The notes beneath the pieces were generated by a model, which did not search any database, had not been told where the DNA came from, and saw only the letters and a program-made list of their open reading frames with translations. The translations under genes and the position numbers were made by a program. A stretch of 64,000 nt of DNA, taken from contig NZ_CABVPL010000032.1 of assembly GCF_902499045.1 (NCBI RefSeq), positions 1 through 64,000 on the forward strand. The letters are read 5' to 3'. Numbering within the stretch: the first letter of the stretch is position 1; every line of letters starts with the position of its first letter. The DNA comes from Burkholderia latens. Lineage in GTDB: Bacteria; Pseudomonadota; Gammaproteobacteria; Burkholderiales; Burkholderiaceae. Positions 34,443-43,813 of the stretch are shown here, in pieces.

Positions 34443-34607
34443 ATGAAACTGCATCAGACACCCGATCCGACGCGGCCCGAGCCGGCCCCGGACAATCCGC
34501 CCGAACCTTCGCCGGGCACCGATCCGCCGGTGCCGCTGCCGCCCGACGTGCCGCGCCCGGACATGCCGCCGCGCGAGCCCGGCTACGACACGCCGATCGC
34601 GCGTTGA
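34443..34607 (+). CDS. Small proline-rich protein
   Basis: A 54-residue protein dominated by Pro, Asp, Glu and Arg (PDPTRPEPAPDNPPEPSPG), with no signal peptide and no predicted fold. GGAGG lies ahead of the ATG. Similar short Pro-rich proteins precede BON/CsbD genes in Burkholderia; function is unknown. The BON gene follows after 71 bp. Confidence 0.65.
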   Translation: MKLHQTPDPTRPEPAPDNPPEPSPGTDPPVPLPPDVPRPDMPPREPGYDTPIAR

Positions 34608-34678
34608 CTTGGCGGGAACGCGGCGTGCTTCGCGTTCACCGATTCATCCATTCACCAAGCCATCGAAGGAGAACATCA

Positions 34679-35038
34679 ATGAACAAGACCTCGCACCTTT
34701 CGACGCTGCTCGCCGCGAGCGCGGCTTTCCTGCTCGCCGCCGCACCGCTGACGAACGTACAGGCGCAGACCCAATCGGCGTCGTCGAGCGACAGCACGAT
34801 GTCGAGCAAATCGGACCAACCCGTGACCGACACGTGGATCACGACCAAGGTGAAGAGCGAACTCGCGACGACCAAAGGCGTGAAAAGCACCGACATCGAA
34901 GTGAAGACCGTGGACGGCGTCGTCACGCTGACGGGCGTGCTGCCGTCGAAGGTCGCCGTGAAAAAGGCCGTCGCCGTGACGCGTTCGATCAAGGGCGTGA
35001 AGCACGTCGACTCGTCCGGCCTGAAGGCGAAGGCCTGA
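34679..35038 (+). CDS. Periplasmic BON-domain protein (OsmY-like)
   Basis: A 119-residue exported protein: a Lys-led signal peptide ends near VQAQT, a Ser-rich linker follows, and a single BON domain covers about residues 50-117 (TDTWITTKVKSELATTKGV, VKTVDGVVTLTGVLPS, RSIKGVKHVDSSG). BON domains bind phospholipid and are linked to envelope and osmotic stress. AAGGAG is seven to eight bases before the ATG. Confidence 0.92.
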   Translation: MNKTSHLSTLLAASAAFLLAAAPLTNVQAQTQSASSSDSTMSSKSDQPVTDTWITTKVKSELATTKGVKSTDIEVKTVDGVVTLTGVLPSKVAVKKAVAVTRSIKGVKHVDSSGLKAKA

Positions 35039-35091
35039 GCCGTCACGCGGCCGAGCGCCGCGCTTTTCTCCCCGAACTCCAGGAGCACACC

Positions 35092-35289
35092 ATGAACGAG
35101 GACAAGATCAAGGGTCAATGGAAGCAGTTGACCGGCAAGCTGAAGGCCAAGTGGGGCAAGCTCACCGACGACGACCTCGCAGTCGCCGAAGGCAACCGCG
35201 ACTATCTGGTCGGCAGGATCCAGGAACGTTACGGGATCGCCCGTGACGAAGCCGAGCGCCAGTTGAAGGACTTCGATCGCGAGCTGTGA
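35092..35289 (+). CDS. CsbD-family protein (second copy)
   Basis: A 65-residue CsbD protein beginning MNEDKIKGQWKQLTGKLKAKWG, with LTDDDLAVAEGNRDYLVGRIQERYG and a C-terminal helix. It is the YjbJ-like long form, different from the CsbD at 32188, so the two are separate paralogues rather than a local duplication. AGGAG precedes the ATG; it is 53 bp after the BON gene. Confidence 0.92.
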   Translation: MNEDKIKGQWKQLTGKLKAKWGKLTDDDLAVAEGNRDYLVGRIQERYGIARDEAERQLKDFDREL

Positions 35290-35353
35290 TGCGCCGGTCG
35301 TCTCACCCCGCCGCGACGCATCCCGCGTCGCGGGCCACGTGGAGGACAACGAC

Positions 35354-35437
35354 ATGGGCAAATATCTGCTCGCATGGATACTCGGCGTACCGATCGGCGT
35401 GCTGGTGTTGATCTATCTGATCATGCACGTATTCTGA
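35354..35437 (+). CDS. 27-residue single-pass membrane peptide
   Basis: A very short gene encoding 27 residues: MGKYLLAWILGVPIGVL, then a hydrophobic stretch ending in IMHVF. GGAGG lies eight bases before the ATG, and the gene is the last before a strong terminator. Peptides of this type (a Gly/Pro kink between two short hydrophobic runs) recur in stress gene groups of proteobacteria. Coding status rests on the ribosome-binding site, position and membrane character. Confidence 0.7.
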   Translation: MGKYLLAWILGVPIGVLVLIYLIMHVF

Positions 35438-35460
35438 CGATCGCGCCGCCGATTCAGCGC

Positions 35461-35501
35461 AAACGGGCCAATGGCTGCTTCAGCCATCGGCCCGTTTCTT
35501 T
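35461..35501. terminator. Rho-independent terminator of the small stress operon
   Basis: A long stem (35461-35477 with 35481-35497, one mismatch, three-base loop) is followed by CTTTT. It ends plus-strand transcription 24 bp after the 27-residue peptide gene, and its stem could also stop the convergent 2-oxoadipate dioxygenase transcript. Confidence 0.9.
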
Positions 35502-35519
35502 TCCCGCGTGCGCCGCGCG

Positions 35520-36548
35520 TTACTTCGCCGCGTTCGCCGTCATCTTGAAGATGCCCTGCGCGTTGCCCGCGTCGAAACGCAGGTCCGTGACCCAGCGGCG
35601 CGCCGCCTGGTCGAACGTACGGCGCCGCGTGATGAATTCGTAGAACGAGCCCGGCACGTTGCGCTTCACCATGCCGCCGTCGCGCGTACGGAACTCCCGC
35701 TCGACAATGTCCGCGCGGTACGCGGTCTGGAACACGCGGCCCGAACGCGAGCGCTCGACTTCCGGCTTCATCGGCCGGCCCTTCGCCTTCTCGTCGTCGG
35801 ACAGCTTGAACACGTCGGCCACGCGATCGGTCGCATGATTGAACGCGTTGCCTTCGGTCGCGATCCACGCCATCTCGGCCGATTCGAGCAGCAGCGTGTC
35901 GTAGTCGAGCTCGTTCGGCACATCGTGCTGGCGCGCGAACGCGCCGACGATTTCCGGCAGCAGCGCATGCGCGGCGTCGAGCGGCAGCCAGCCTTCGCGC
36001 TCGATCTCCCACAACAGCGCGACGGCCGCCGGCGACAGCGGATCGCGCGACGAGCCGACGACGTTCGTCACCGCCTGCTGGAATTCCTTCGAGAAGCGCT
36101 CCGGATGCAGCTCGCTGACGAAGAACTGCGCGATCTCGTCCGGCGCGTCCTCGTGCGCGTATGCGCGGCCGGTCATCCCGAGCTTGTCGAGCGGATAGCG
36201 GCCGTTCAGGCGAAAGCCGAGCGGACGCAGGATCCGCGTGAACGCGGCTTCGCCCGGCGGCAGCGCGCCCGTGTGCGGCCAGCGCACCGTGCGCAGCGCG
36301 CCATGGTCGAAGTACACCGACCCGCCGTTCGCGACGGTCTCGGCCGTGTACGCGCGGCCGTTCGCCGAACGCTCGAGCAGCCCTTCGAACAGCGCCATGT
36401 TCATCGCCTGCGCGATTTCCGCGCGCGTGACGACGTCGGCTTCCCATTCGTCGAGGATGGCCGGCATGTTCAGGGTCGCGAACAGGGCGTCGGTCTTCGC
36501 CTGTCCCAGCAGCTTGGTCAGCAAGCTCTCGATATTCGGATTGCGCAT
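35520..36548 (-). CDS. hglS: 2-oxoadipate dioxygenase/decarboxylase (HglS, DUF1338)
   Basis: A 342-residue DUF1338 protein. In Pseudomonas putida the family member HglS converts 2-oxoadipate to D-2-hydroxyglutarate with iron and oxygen in D-lysine catabolism. The three metal ligands are visible as VYFDHGALRTV (His), GNAFNHATDRV (His) and GSFYEFITRR (Glu), and the KLSDDEKAKGRPMKPEVERSRSGRV segment is typical. Start at 36548 fits the family N-terminus; a longer frame to 36650 lacks homology. A LysR gene diverges 226 bp away, a common arrangement for its regulator. No other lysine pathway gene is near. Confidence 0.88.
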   Translation of the reverse strand: MRNPNIESLLTKLLGQAKTDALFATLNMPAILDEWEADVVTRAEIAQAMNMALFEGLLERSANGRAYTAETVANGGSVYFDHGALRTVRWPHTGALPPGEAAFTRILRPLGFRLNGRYPLDKLGMTGRAYAHEDAPDEIAQFFVSELHPERFSKEFQQAVTNVVGSSRDPLSPAAVALLWEIEREGWLPLDAAHALLPEIVGAFARQHDVPNELDYDTLLLESAEMAWIATEGNAFNHATDRVADVFKLSDDEKAKGRPMKPEVERSRSGRVFQTAYRADIVEREFRTRDGGMVKRNVPGSFYEFITRRRTFDQAARRWVTDLRFDAGNAQGIFKMTANAAK

Positions 36549-36774
36549 CAGGATTCTCGTGTTCGGGGGACTGCCGGAAAAACCTGCCGGCAACTCGGTG
36601 GCCGGCCCGCCGTGCGGGGCGCGTGGCCTTGCGTGGGATGCATTATTCAAAGGGTTGCAGCGGCGCGTAAAGCGAGATTAAATTGACACGTGATGAGTTT
36701 TTGGAATTATTCACGTCCCCGCACCCGCCCGCCGCCCGCTTCGCGCGGGCGCGTTCGTCAGACGATACGAGCAT

Positions 36775-37722
36775 ATGCGCAAATTCAAGATCCCCAACAT
36801 GGGTGCGCTCGTGGCCTTCGAAGCCGCGGCGCGCCACGAGAGCTTCACGCACGCGGCGAAGGAGCTGTTCCTGACCGAAAGCGCGGTGTCGCGGCAGATC
36901 GCGACGCTGGAGGCGAGCCTCGGCGTGCGGCTGTTCGCGCGCGTGAAGCAGCGCGTCGTGCTGACGCGCGCCGGCAAGCTGTACGGCACGCAGGTGCGGC
37001 GCGCGCTGGAGGCGCTCGACCGCGACACGCTGTCGATCATCGCGCACGGCAGCGGCGGCGGCTATCTGGAGCTTGCGGTGCTGCCGACGTTCGCGTCGCA
37101 TTGGCTGATCCCGCGCATCAAGAGCTTCTACGACCGCACGCCGGACGTGCGCGTGAACATGGGTAGCCGCACCGACCTGTTCTCGTTCGAGGACACGCAC
37201 TTCGAGGCCGCGATCCACTACGGCAAGCCGACCTGGCCCGGCACGTCGTCCGACTATCTGTTCGGCGAGGAAGTCGTGCCGATCTGCTCGCCCGCGCTGC
37301 TGAACGGGCCCGTCGAGCGCGTGGAAGACCTGCTCGCGTATCCGCTGCTGCACTCGACCACGCGCCCGGGCGCATGGGCGCAATGGTTCGACGCGCACGG
37401 CGTCGACGACATCCGCACGATGCAGGGCGTGCGCTACGAGCTGCACACGATGCTGATCAGCGCGGCCGCGGCCGGCCTCGGCATCGCGCTCGTGCCGAAA
37501 TTCTTCGTCGAGGAACAGTTGCAGCAGCTCGGCCTCGTCGTGCCGTGCGACGCGGCAACCGTCGGCGATTCCGCGTACTACCTCGTGTATCCGACGGAAT
37601 TCAGCCACAGCAAGCCGCTGGAGCTGTTTCGCGCGTGGTTGCTGGAACAGGCGAGCGCGTATGCGGCGCCGGGGCAGGACGCACACGACGCCGATGACGA
37701 AGACGACGAGGACGTCGAGTAG
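36775..37722 (+). CDS. LysR-type transcriptional regulator
   Basis: A 315-residue LysR protein: helix-turn-helix in residues 10-60 (FTHAAKELFLTESAVSRQIATLEASLG), then the PBP2 co-inducer domain of the GcvA/AmpR type (GYLELAVLPTFASHWLIPRI). The tail is unusually acidic (DADDEDDEDVE). It diverges from hglS, so control of 2-oxoadipate/lysine catabolism is likely; the region between (36549-36774) should contain the operator. Confidence 0.9.
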   Translation: MRKFKIPNMGALVAFEAAARHESFTHAAKELFLTESAVSRQIATLEASLGVRLFARVKQRVVLTRAGKLYGTQVRRALEALDRDTLSIIAHGSGGGYLELAVLPTFASHWLIPRIKSFYDRTPDVRVNMGSRTDLFSFEDTHFEAAIHYGKPTWPGTSSDYLFGEEVVPICSPALLNGPVERVEDLLAYPLLHSTTRPGAWAQWFDAHGVDDIRTMQGVRYELHTMLISAAAAGLGIALVPKFFVEEQLQQLGLVVPCDAATVGDSAYYLVYPTEFSHSKPLELFRAWLLEQASAYAAPGQDAHDADDEDDEDVE

Positions 37723-37839
37723 CGGCGCCGTGGCGCCGCCGTCATGGCGCGGCCGCCCCGCATGCGTGCCGCGCCGCCGCGTGACGGATCGCCGGCACTC
37801 AGGCGCGGGTCATCGTGAAGAAGACCCGCACCGCGCGCG

Positions 37840-39969
37840 TCACATATGCCACTTCACCGTGGCGGTCAGCGTGCGCGGATCGCCGGGCATGTTGTACAGA
37901 TCGGCATTGCCGTGCGCGGAAATGAAGTACTTGCGGTTGAACAGGTTGTCGAGCGTGAGCGTCACGTCGACCTTCTTGCTGCGATAGCCGGCGCCGAGAT
38001 TGAACACCGTGAACGACGGCAGCGTGACCAGATCGCTGGCCGACGTGTAGCGCGCCGACTGGAACTGCATGCCCGCCGCCGCGTAGAAACCATACGGCAG
38101 CTCGCGCTTGAGCCACAGGCTCGCGCTGTGCCGCGGCATCAGCCCGGGCGTGTTGCTCGACAGCGCGAGGCCGGCCGCCGTCGACTGAGGCGAGCCGTCG
38201 ACCGTGCCGTTCAGGTACGCGTAACCCGCATACACCGACCATTTCGGCGCGATCTGCCCGGTGAAGCCGAGTTCCGCCCCGCGCACGTGCTGCGTGCCGA
38301 TCGGCAGCGCATAGCCGGGATTCGCCGGGTCGCCGATCTGCTGGTTCGTCTGCCGCATGTCGAACAACGCGACGCTGGCCGTCGCCTTGCCGCCGATGTC
38401 GAAGCGCGAACCGATTTCGTATGCGGTCGTCTTTTGCGGCGCGAGCGCGGCGCCGTTCGCGAACGCGCCGGAACTGATCAGCGTGTCGGCCAGCGGCGAG
38501 AACGACTGGCTGAACGAACCGTACAGCGTCAGCCAGTCGAGCGGTTCGTACATCAGGCCGACACGCGGGCTCCACGCATGATCGGTGCGATCCAGATTGA
38601 CGTTCGACGACGTGTAGTCGTGGCGAATCTGGTTCAGGTAGTCGAAGCGCAGGCCGGCGAGCACCTTCCAGTGTTCGGTCAGCGAGATCAGGTCTTGCGC
38701 GTAGACGCCCGCGAGGCCGACGACGGTCGACGCGTTCGTCTTCGCGCGCGCGCCGATCGGCACGCCGGGCAGGACGACCGGCTGCGGATTGAAGAGATCG
38801 TAGGTCGCGACCTTCGTCACGTTGTAGACCGTGTCGAACTTCTGCTGCTGCGACAGCTCGAGCCCGTACAGCAGCTCGTGGCGCATGCCGAACAGCGACG
38901 TCTTCTGCGTGAGTTCGAACAGCCCGTCGATGCCGTGATCGGCGCGCTGGCGCGTCGACTGATCGAGCGTGACGACCGGATGCGCAGCGGTCTTGATCGG
39001 CTCGTACGTCACGTAGTTCTTCCGCTCGAGCGAGAAATCGTACGCGCGGATCGCGCCGTGGAACGACAGCGAATCGTTGAAGCGGTGATCGAGCGACACC
39101 GTCGCGCTTTTCGCCGAGATGTCGTTGTACGAACTGTTCACGCCGTCGGCCGACCCGTAATACGTGTTGATCGGCACGTCGACCGGCCGGCCGCGATACG
39201 CGGGCAGCCCTTGGTCGGACGTACGGCGGTCGTGCAGGTAGTCGAATTCGACGTTCAGCACGGTGTCGCTGTCGAGCTTGAACTGCGCGGACGGCGCGAT
39301 CGCCTGGCGGTTCAACTGGAACTGGTCGCGGAAGCTGTTCGAATTCTCGGCCGCGCCGGTGATGCGAAAACGCGCTGCGTCGTTCGCGTTCCAGCCCAGG
39401 TCGAATTCGCCGCGCCGCTCGCCGCGCGTGCCGAGCGTCACGCCGACGTCGTTCACCGGATTCGCCTCCGGCCGCTTCAGCACGCGGTTCACGATCCCGC
39501 CCGCCGAGCCGCGCCCGTACAGCACGGCCGCCGGCCCTTTCAGCACTTCGACGCGCTCGACGTTCGACAGGTCGCGATAGTAGAGCGCGTCGTCGCGAAT
39601 GCCGTCGACGTACTGATCGGTGATGCTGTTGAAGCCGCGAATCGTGATCTGGTCGCGCTGGCCGTCGCCCACCGAGAAGCCGATGCCCGGCACGTTGCGC
39701 AGCGCGTCCTGCAGCGACGTCGCGTTCTGGTCCTCGATCACCGCGTGCGGGACGACGTTCACCGTCTGCGGCACGTCCATCAGCGACATGTCGGTCTTGG
39801 TCGCCGCGCGCGAATGGCCGCCGTCGTACGACGCACGCTCCGCCGATGCGTTGACGGAAATCGCGGGCAAGGTCGCCGCGGTATCGCTTGCCTGCGCGCA
39901 AGCCGCGCGTGTACCGGCAAGCGACGACGCAATCAGAAGGACGTGGCACGCGCTCTTGTTGAGTTTCAT
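37840..39969 (-). CDS. TonB-dependent siderophore receptor
   Basis: A 709-residue outer-membrane receptor. After a signal peptide (ending near ACAQAS) there is a plug domain (VPQTVNVVPHAVIEDQNATSLQDALRNVPG, GFNSITDQYVDGIRDDALYYRDLSNVERVEVLKGPAAVLYGRG) and a 22-strand barrel ending in a C-terminal Met after an aromatic-rich strand (LTATVKWHM). The plug matches FpvA/FhuE-type ferric hydroxamate or catecholate receptors. No secretin-like signalling extension is present. A Fur-box-like sequence lies about 203-221 bp upstream. It stands alone, so it may take up a siderophore made by other organisms. Confidence 0.9.
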   Translation of the reverse strand: MKLNKSACHVLLIASSLAGTRAACAQASDTAATLPAISVNASAERASYDGGHSRAATKTDMSLMDVPQTVNVVPHAVIEDQNATSLQDALRNVPGIGFSVGDGQRDQITIRGFNSITDQYVDGIRDDALYYRDLSNVERVEVLKGPAAVLYGRGSAGGIVNRVLKRPEANPVNDVGVTLGTRGERRGEFDLGWNANDAARFRITGAAENSNSFRDQFQLNRQAIAPSAQFKLDSDTVLNVEFDYLHDRRTSDQGLPAYRGRPVDVPINTYYGSADGVNSSYNDISAKSATVSLDHRFNDSLSFHGAIRAYDFSLERKNYVTYEPIKTAAHPVVTLDQSTRQRADHGIDGLFELTQKTSLFGMRHELLYGLELSQQQKFDTVYNVTKVATYDLFNPQPVVLPGVPIGARAKTNASTVVGLAGVYAQDLISLTEHWKVLAGLRFDYLNQIRHDYTSSNVNLDRTDHAWSPRVGLMYEPLDWLTLYGSFSQSFSPLADTLISSGAFANGAALAPQKTTAYEIGSRFDIGGKATASVALFDMRQTNQQIGDPANPGYALPIGTQHVRGAELGFTGQIAPKWSVYAGYAYLNGTVDGSPQSTAAGLALSSNTPGLMPRHSASLWLKRELPYGFYAAAGMQFQSARYTSASDLVTLPSFTVFNLGAGYRSKKVDVTLTLDNLFNRKYFISAHGNADLYNMPGDPRTLTATVKWHM

Positions 39970-40171
39970 CGTTGAAGTGAAGGCAGAAGGAAAACGGTAA
40001 GCGGCAACGCGCCCGGCCGACGCGCGAATCATCGGGCGAATCGGCGAGCGGACGCCTTTCCGCACACGACGAACCGCGCACCGAGGATCGCCCCGCCGCG
40101 CAGGCCGGCATGCCCGGCGCAAAAAAGCCGTAACGACTTGTCACGGCTCGTAACGGAGCGGAATAATAAAC

Positions 40172-40190
40172 GAGAATGATTCGCGTTATT
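40172..40190. promoter_or_regulatory. Candidate Fur box upstream of the TonB receptor
   Basis: GAGAATGATTCGCGTTATT agrees at 13 of 19 positions with the classic Fur consensus (GATAATGATAATCATTATC) and lies in the AT-rich leader of the receptor gene. This predicts iron-repressed expression. Confidence 0.6.
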
Positions 40191-40865
40191 AATCAATTTC
40201 CAACATGTCGCCTGCATGCAACGTACATTCGGCCGACAGTGCGGATTCCTGACGAAAAGCCTTCAGTTTCGCGCGTCGTTACGCGAATTTCGTAATGGAA
40301 AAGAAAGAAACGGGGCGAGCGTCGCGCGCAATGACCGCGAGAGCGGCAGCCGCGTCGGGATACGGCGAAAAGATGAAAGAGGATCGCGACGGACTCGCTG
40401 ATGGAGACGGGAACCGTTCCTGGGTCCGGTGCGCGCCGGGCCGGGGAACCCCGACCCGGCGCTCCGGGCAGCCGACCTCGCATCGGCAGCGCGGCGGACC
40501 TTCTCTTGTTCCTTCACTGCGTGTGATCTCTCAGGTTCCGGGGCGTTTTTTACTTCACCGCGCCCGGCCATTATCCGCGCAATCCGGTCAAAGTGAAACG
40601 TTTGCGCGTGCACCGAACCGCTTATATCCGGCATTTGGACACAATCATACGAATGCCTTACGGTCTGCGCGATCGCATTCGGCAATTCTTGCAATCGGCG
40701 CGGCGTTCCTTTTTAATGGAACTGGTTCCATCCGCCGTTTCGGCCAGCGCCGTCGCGTGACGCGGCGGCGTCCGCGCGTCATCATGCCGATTCAGGATCG
40801 ATGAACGTTCAGCTCAGGATTCCGCATCGCCCGTCCTTCCCGGACACCCGTCAAACGAGACCGTC
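40191..40865. other. Intergenic region with stable hairpins
   Basis: A 675-bp gap without a convincing gene. A strong hairpin at 40433-40462 (8-bp stem, 2x2 internal bulge, 4-bp stem) is preceded by a second inverted repeat at about 40404-40421. The region could hold a small RNA or leader of the plus-strand dehydrogenase gene; no known riboswitch consensus was matched. Confidence 0.45.
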
Positions 40866-42494
40866 ATGCCCGATTCCGCCTCCCTGCAGCAGTTGTTTCC
40901 CGCCTATCAAGACATCCCCGCCGAGTTCCGGCTCGCGGCGCCGATCCACCAGCGCGTGTCGCTGGTCGACGGCGAGCTGCGCCCGTGGGACGGCGCGACC
41001 AAGACCGTGCTGTCGCCGGTGTGCGTGCGCCAGCCGGACGGCAGCGTCGCGCAGATGGAGATCGGCAGCTATCCGGTGATGGGCGAGACGGAAAGCGACG
41101 CGGCGCTCGATGCCGCGGTGCGCGCGTACGACTCGGGCCGCGGCGAATGGCCGACGATGAAGGTCGAGCAGCGCATCGCGTGCATGCAGGACTTCATCAA
41201 GCGGATGGTCGCGCAGCGCGAGCTGGTCGTGAACCTGATCATGTGGGAGATCGGCAAGAGCCTCGCCGATTCGCAGAAGGAGTTCGACCGCACCGTCACG
41301 TACATGACGCAGACGATCGACGCGCTGAAGGAGCTCGACAACGCGAACTCGCGCTTCGTGATCGCCGAAGGCACGATCGGCCAGATCCGCCGCACGCCGC
41401 TCGGCGTCGTGCTGTGCATGGGGCCGTACAACTATCCGCTGAACGAAACGTTCGCGACGCTGATCCCCGCGCTGCTGATGGGCAATACCGTGGTGTTCAA
41501 GCCGCCGCAGTACGGCACGCTGCTGTTCGAGCCGCTGCTCGAAGCGTTCCGCGACGCGTTCCCGAAAGGCGTGATCAACACGATCTACGCGCCGGGCGCG
41601 GTGGTCGTGCCGCACATGCTCGCGTCGGGCAAGATCAACGTGCTCGCGCTGATCGGGTCGAGCAAGGTCGCCGATCATCTGAAGAAGCAGCATCCGAAGT
41701 CGCACCGGCTGCGCGCGATCCTCGGCCTCGACGCGAAGAACGCGGCGATCGTGCTGCCCGACGCCGATCTCGACCTCACCGTGAAGGAGTGTCTGCTCGG
41801 CGCGCTGTCGTTCAACGGCCAGCGCTGCACCGCGCTGAAGATGCTGCTCGTGCACCGCTCGATCGTCGACGCGTTCCTGAAGCGCTTCACCGCCGCGCTC
41901 GAGCAGCTGAAGATCGGCATGCCGTGGGAGAAGGGCGTCAGCATCACGCCGCTGCCGGGCATGCATCGCACCGCGTACATGACGGAAGCGATCGACGACG
42001 CGAAGGCGCGCGGCGCGCAGGTCGTCAATCATCACGGTGGCGAGTTCAGCAAGACACTGTTCTATCCGGCCATCGTGTATCCAGTGACCGAAGGGATGAA
42101 GCTGTACCGCGAGGAACAGTTCGGGCCGGTCATTCCGGTCGCGGCGTTCGACGACGTCGAAACCGCGCTCGACTACGTGACGACGTCCGAGCACGGCCAG
42201 CAGGTCAGCATCTTCGGTTCGGACCCGGCGCAGATCGGCGCGCTCGTCGATCCGCTCGTGAACCAGGTGTGCCGAGTGAACATCAACTGCCAGTGTCAGC
42301 GCGGGCCCGACGTGTTCCCGTTCGCGGGGCGCAAGGACTCGGCGGAAGGCACGCTGTCGGTGACGGATGCGCTGCGCGCGTTCTCGATCCGGTCGATGGT
42401 CGCCGCGAAGCAGACCGAAGGCAGCAAGCAGTTGCTCGATTCGATCGTGTCGGACCACTACTCGAAGTTCATCAACACGGGCTTCATTTTCTGA
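40866..42494 (+). CDS. GapN-like NADP-dependent glyceraldehyde-3-phosphate dehydrogenase with altered catalytic Glu
   Basis: A 542-residue aldehyde dehydrogenase, longer than typical GapN (about 475-500). The catalytic Cys321 is in FNGQRCTALK, and PYNYPLNETFATLIPALLMGNTVVFKPP is the GapN-type signature. The position of the general-base Glu (ELGGK in the superfamily) reads LGLDAK, with Gly287 instead of Glu. The ALDH superfamily needs this Glu for deacylation, so this enzyme may act differently, for example by transfer to another acceptor or as a slow or regulatory dehydrogenase. GAGA is the only weak ribosome-binding site before the ATG. A LysE exporter gene lies convergent 63 bp downstream. 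Confidence 0.82.
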   Translation: MPDSASLQQLFPAYQDIPAEFRLAAPIHQRVSLVDGELRPWDGATKTVLSPVCVRQPDGSVAQMEIGSYPVMGETESDAALDAAVRAYDSGRGEWPTMKVEQRIACMQDFIKRMVAQRELVVNLIMWEIGKSLADSQKEFDRTVTYMTQTIDALKELDNANSRFVIAEGTIGQIRRTPLGVVLCMGPYNYPLNETFATLIPALLMGNTVVFKPPQYGTLLFEPLLEAFRDAFPKGVINTIYAPGAVVVPHMLASGKINVLALIGSSKVADHLKKQHPKSHRLRAILGLDAKNAAIVLPDADLDLTVKECLLGALSFNGQRCTALKMLLVHRSIVDAFLKRFTAALEQLKIGMPWEKGVSITPLPGMHRTAYMTEAIDDAKARGAQVVNHHGGEFSKTLFYPAIVYPVTEGMKLYREEQFGPVIPVAAFDDVETALDYVTTSEHGQQVSIFGSDPAQIGALVDPLVNQVCRVNINCQCQRGPDVFPFAGRKDSAEGTLSVTDALRAFSIRSMVAAKQTEGSKQLLDSIVSDHYSKFINTGFIF

Positions 42495-42557
42495 AGCGCC
42501 GACGCACGGCCGATACGATCGGCGATCCGCCGCAGGTTCGCGCGGCGGATCGTTCGT

Positions 42558-43190
42558 TCATACGTTCGACGCAAGCAGCCTGATGCCGGCGAGCCCGAAC
42601 ACCACCGCCAGACACGCTTCCATCGCGCGCCGGCCGCGCACGTACAGCCGGCGGGCGCCTTCCGTCGAAAACACCAGCGCGTAGCCACCGAACACCGCGC
42701 ATCCGATCGCGATGCAGCCCGGCACGACGGCCCCGTGCGACGCGCCCGCGCCGTTCGACGACAGCGCGACGATCGACACCCACACCAGGATTGCTTTCGG
42801 ATTCGTCAGATGCAGCATCGCGCCGCGCGCGTAGAAGCGCGACAGTCGTTGCTCGGCCGCGGCCTTCGGCGCGGCGGCCGCGCTAGCCGACCACGCGGTG
42901 CGGCCCGACTTGAACGCGAGCCACAGCAGGTACACGCCGCCGAACAGCTTGATCGCGACCAGCAGCTTCGACCATGCGAGCAGCGCCGCCGACACACCGA
43001 GCGCGGCGACCGTCGCCCAGAACATCGAACCCGAGATCACGCCCAGCGCGAACGCGAGCGCGGCCTTGCGGCCATGGTTCGCGGCGACCGACATGATCGC
43101 GAGGTTGCTGGGGCCGGGGCTCGCCGTGCCGATGAAGTAAGCGGTGTAGGCCAGCAGCAGGTTGGCCGAGAAGAAGGCGTGGACGCTCAT
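42558..43190 (-). CDS. LysE/RhtB-family amino acid exporter
   Basis: A 210-residue membrane protein with about six hydrophobic segments. It opens FIGTASPGPSNLAIMSVAANHGRKAALAFALG, the RhtB signature, and HLTNPKAILVW is the second conserved segment. The protein likely exports an amino acid or small amine driven by proton motive force. The start at 43190 begins the first helix; the upstream frame to 43253 has no homology. Confidence 0.88.
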   Translation of the reverse strand: MSVHAFFSANLLLAYTAYFIGTASPGPSNLAIMSVAANHGRKAALAFALGVISGSMFWATVAALGVSAALLAWSKLLVAIKLFGGVYLLWLAFKSGRTAWSASAAAAPKAAAEQRLSRFYARGAMLHLTNPKAILVWVSIVALSSNGAGASHGAVVPGCIAIGCAVFGGYALVFSTEGARRLYVRGRRAMEACLAVVFGLAGIRLLASNV

Positions 43191-43813
43191 GTCGAACCTC
43201 GCGGGGATGATGCCGCGATTGTTCGCAATCCCCGCCCGGCTGCCCATGGACAATTGTCCGGGTATTCGCTGGGCCAGTTCAGCGGCGCACGCCGGTCCGT
43301 TGCGTACGCATCCGAATCGTGGCCAGCACGAACGTCTCTGTTATGAAACATCCGGCACACGCATCGCGGCGTTCCGTCGTGCGGCAATGTCCGCGGCGCT
43401 TGCCATGCAGAACCGAGCCGGCGCCCGGCGGACAGGCACGCGACACCGCCGGCCCTCGCGCGCGGTGCCGCGCCGGCTGTTCCGCAACGGAAACACGCGC
43501 GCGGTTTCGACGCGGCGTTACGTTACATCGCTGAAGCATTTCATCGTCCGCGGTCTGCCGCGCGGCCGATCATGACGGCGCGCGGCGTTTGAATGCGCGC
43601 GTCGATTTTCCGTGCGAGCCAGTCCCGGCGGGACGCGGTGGCCGTTGCCGCGATCCGCGTCAACATTGCTCAACAATTGGTTCCGACGCTGGTACGGAAT
43701 CTGCATTCGCATTGCAGTGACTGCCGCGCCGCCGATCGGCGCGGCCACGAACCCGGCTCGGGATCCGTCCACCGGAGATGCCCGAACGACCCACGCAAGC
43801 AACGAGGCTCGTC
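43191..43813. other. Intergenic region without a recognised gene
   Basis: A 623-bp gap. Open frames in it have no family resemblance or ribosome-binding sites. No repeat or terminator with a T-run was noticed. Confidence 0.45.

Noticed and set aside
40530-40560. CTGAGAGA-like word (minus strand) suggesting a glycine or TPP riboswitch
   Set aside because: Only a short word matches; the other conserved helices of either class are missing and no glycine or thiamine gene follows.
40263-40694. 143-residue minus-strand frame in the 40.2-40.9 kb gap
   Set aside because: Arg/Ser/Pro-rich with no recognisable motif or ribosome-binding site; typical chance frame in GC-rich DNA.
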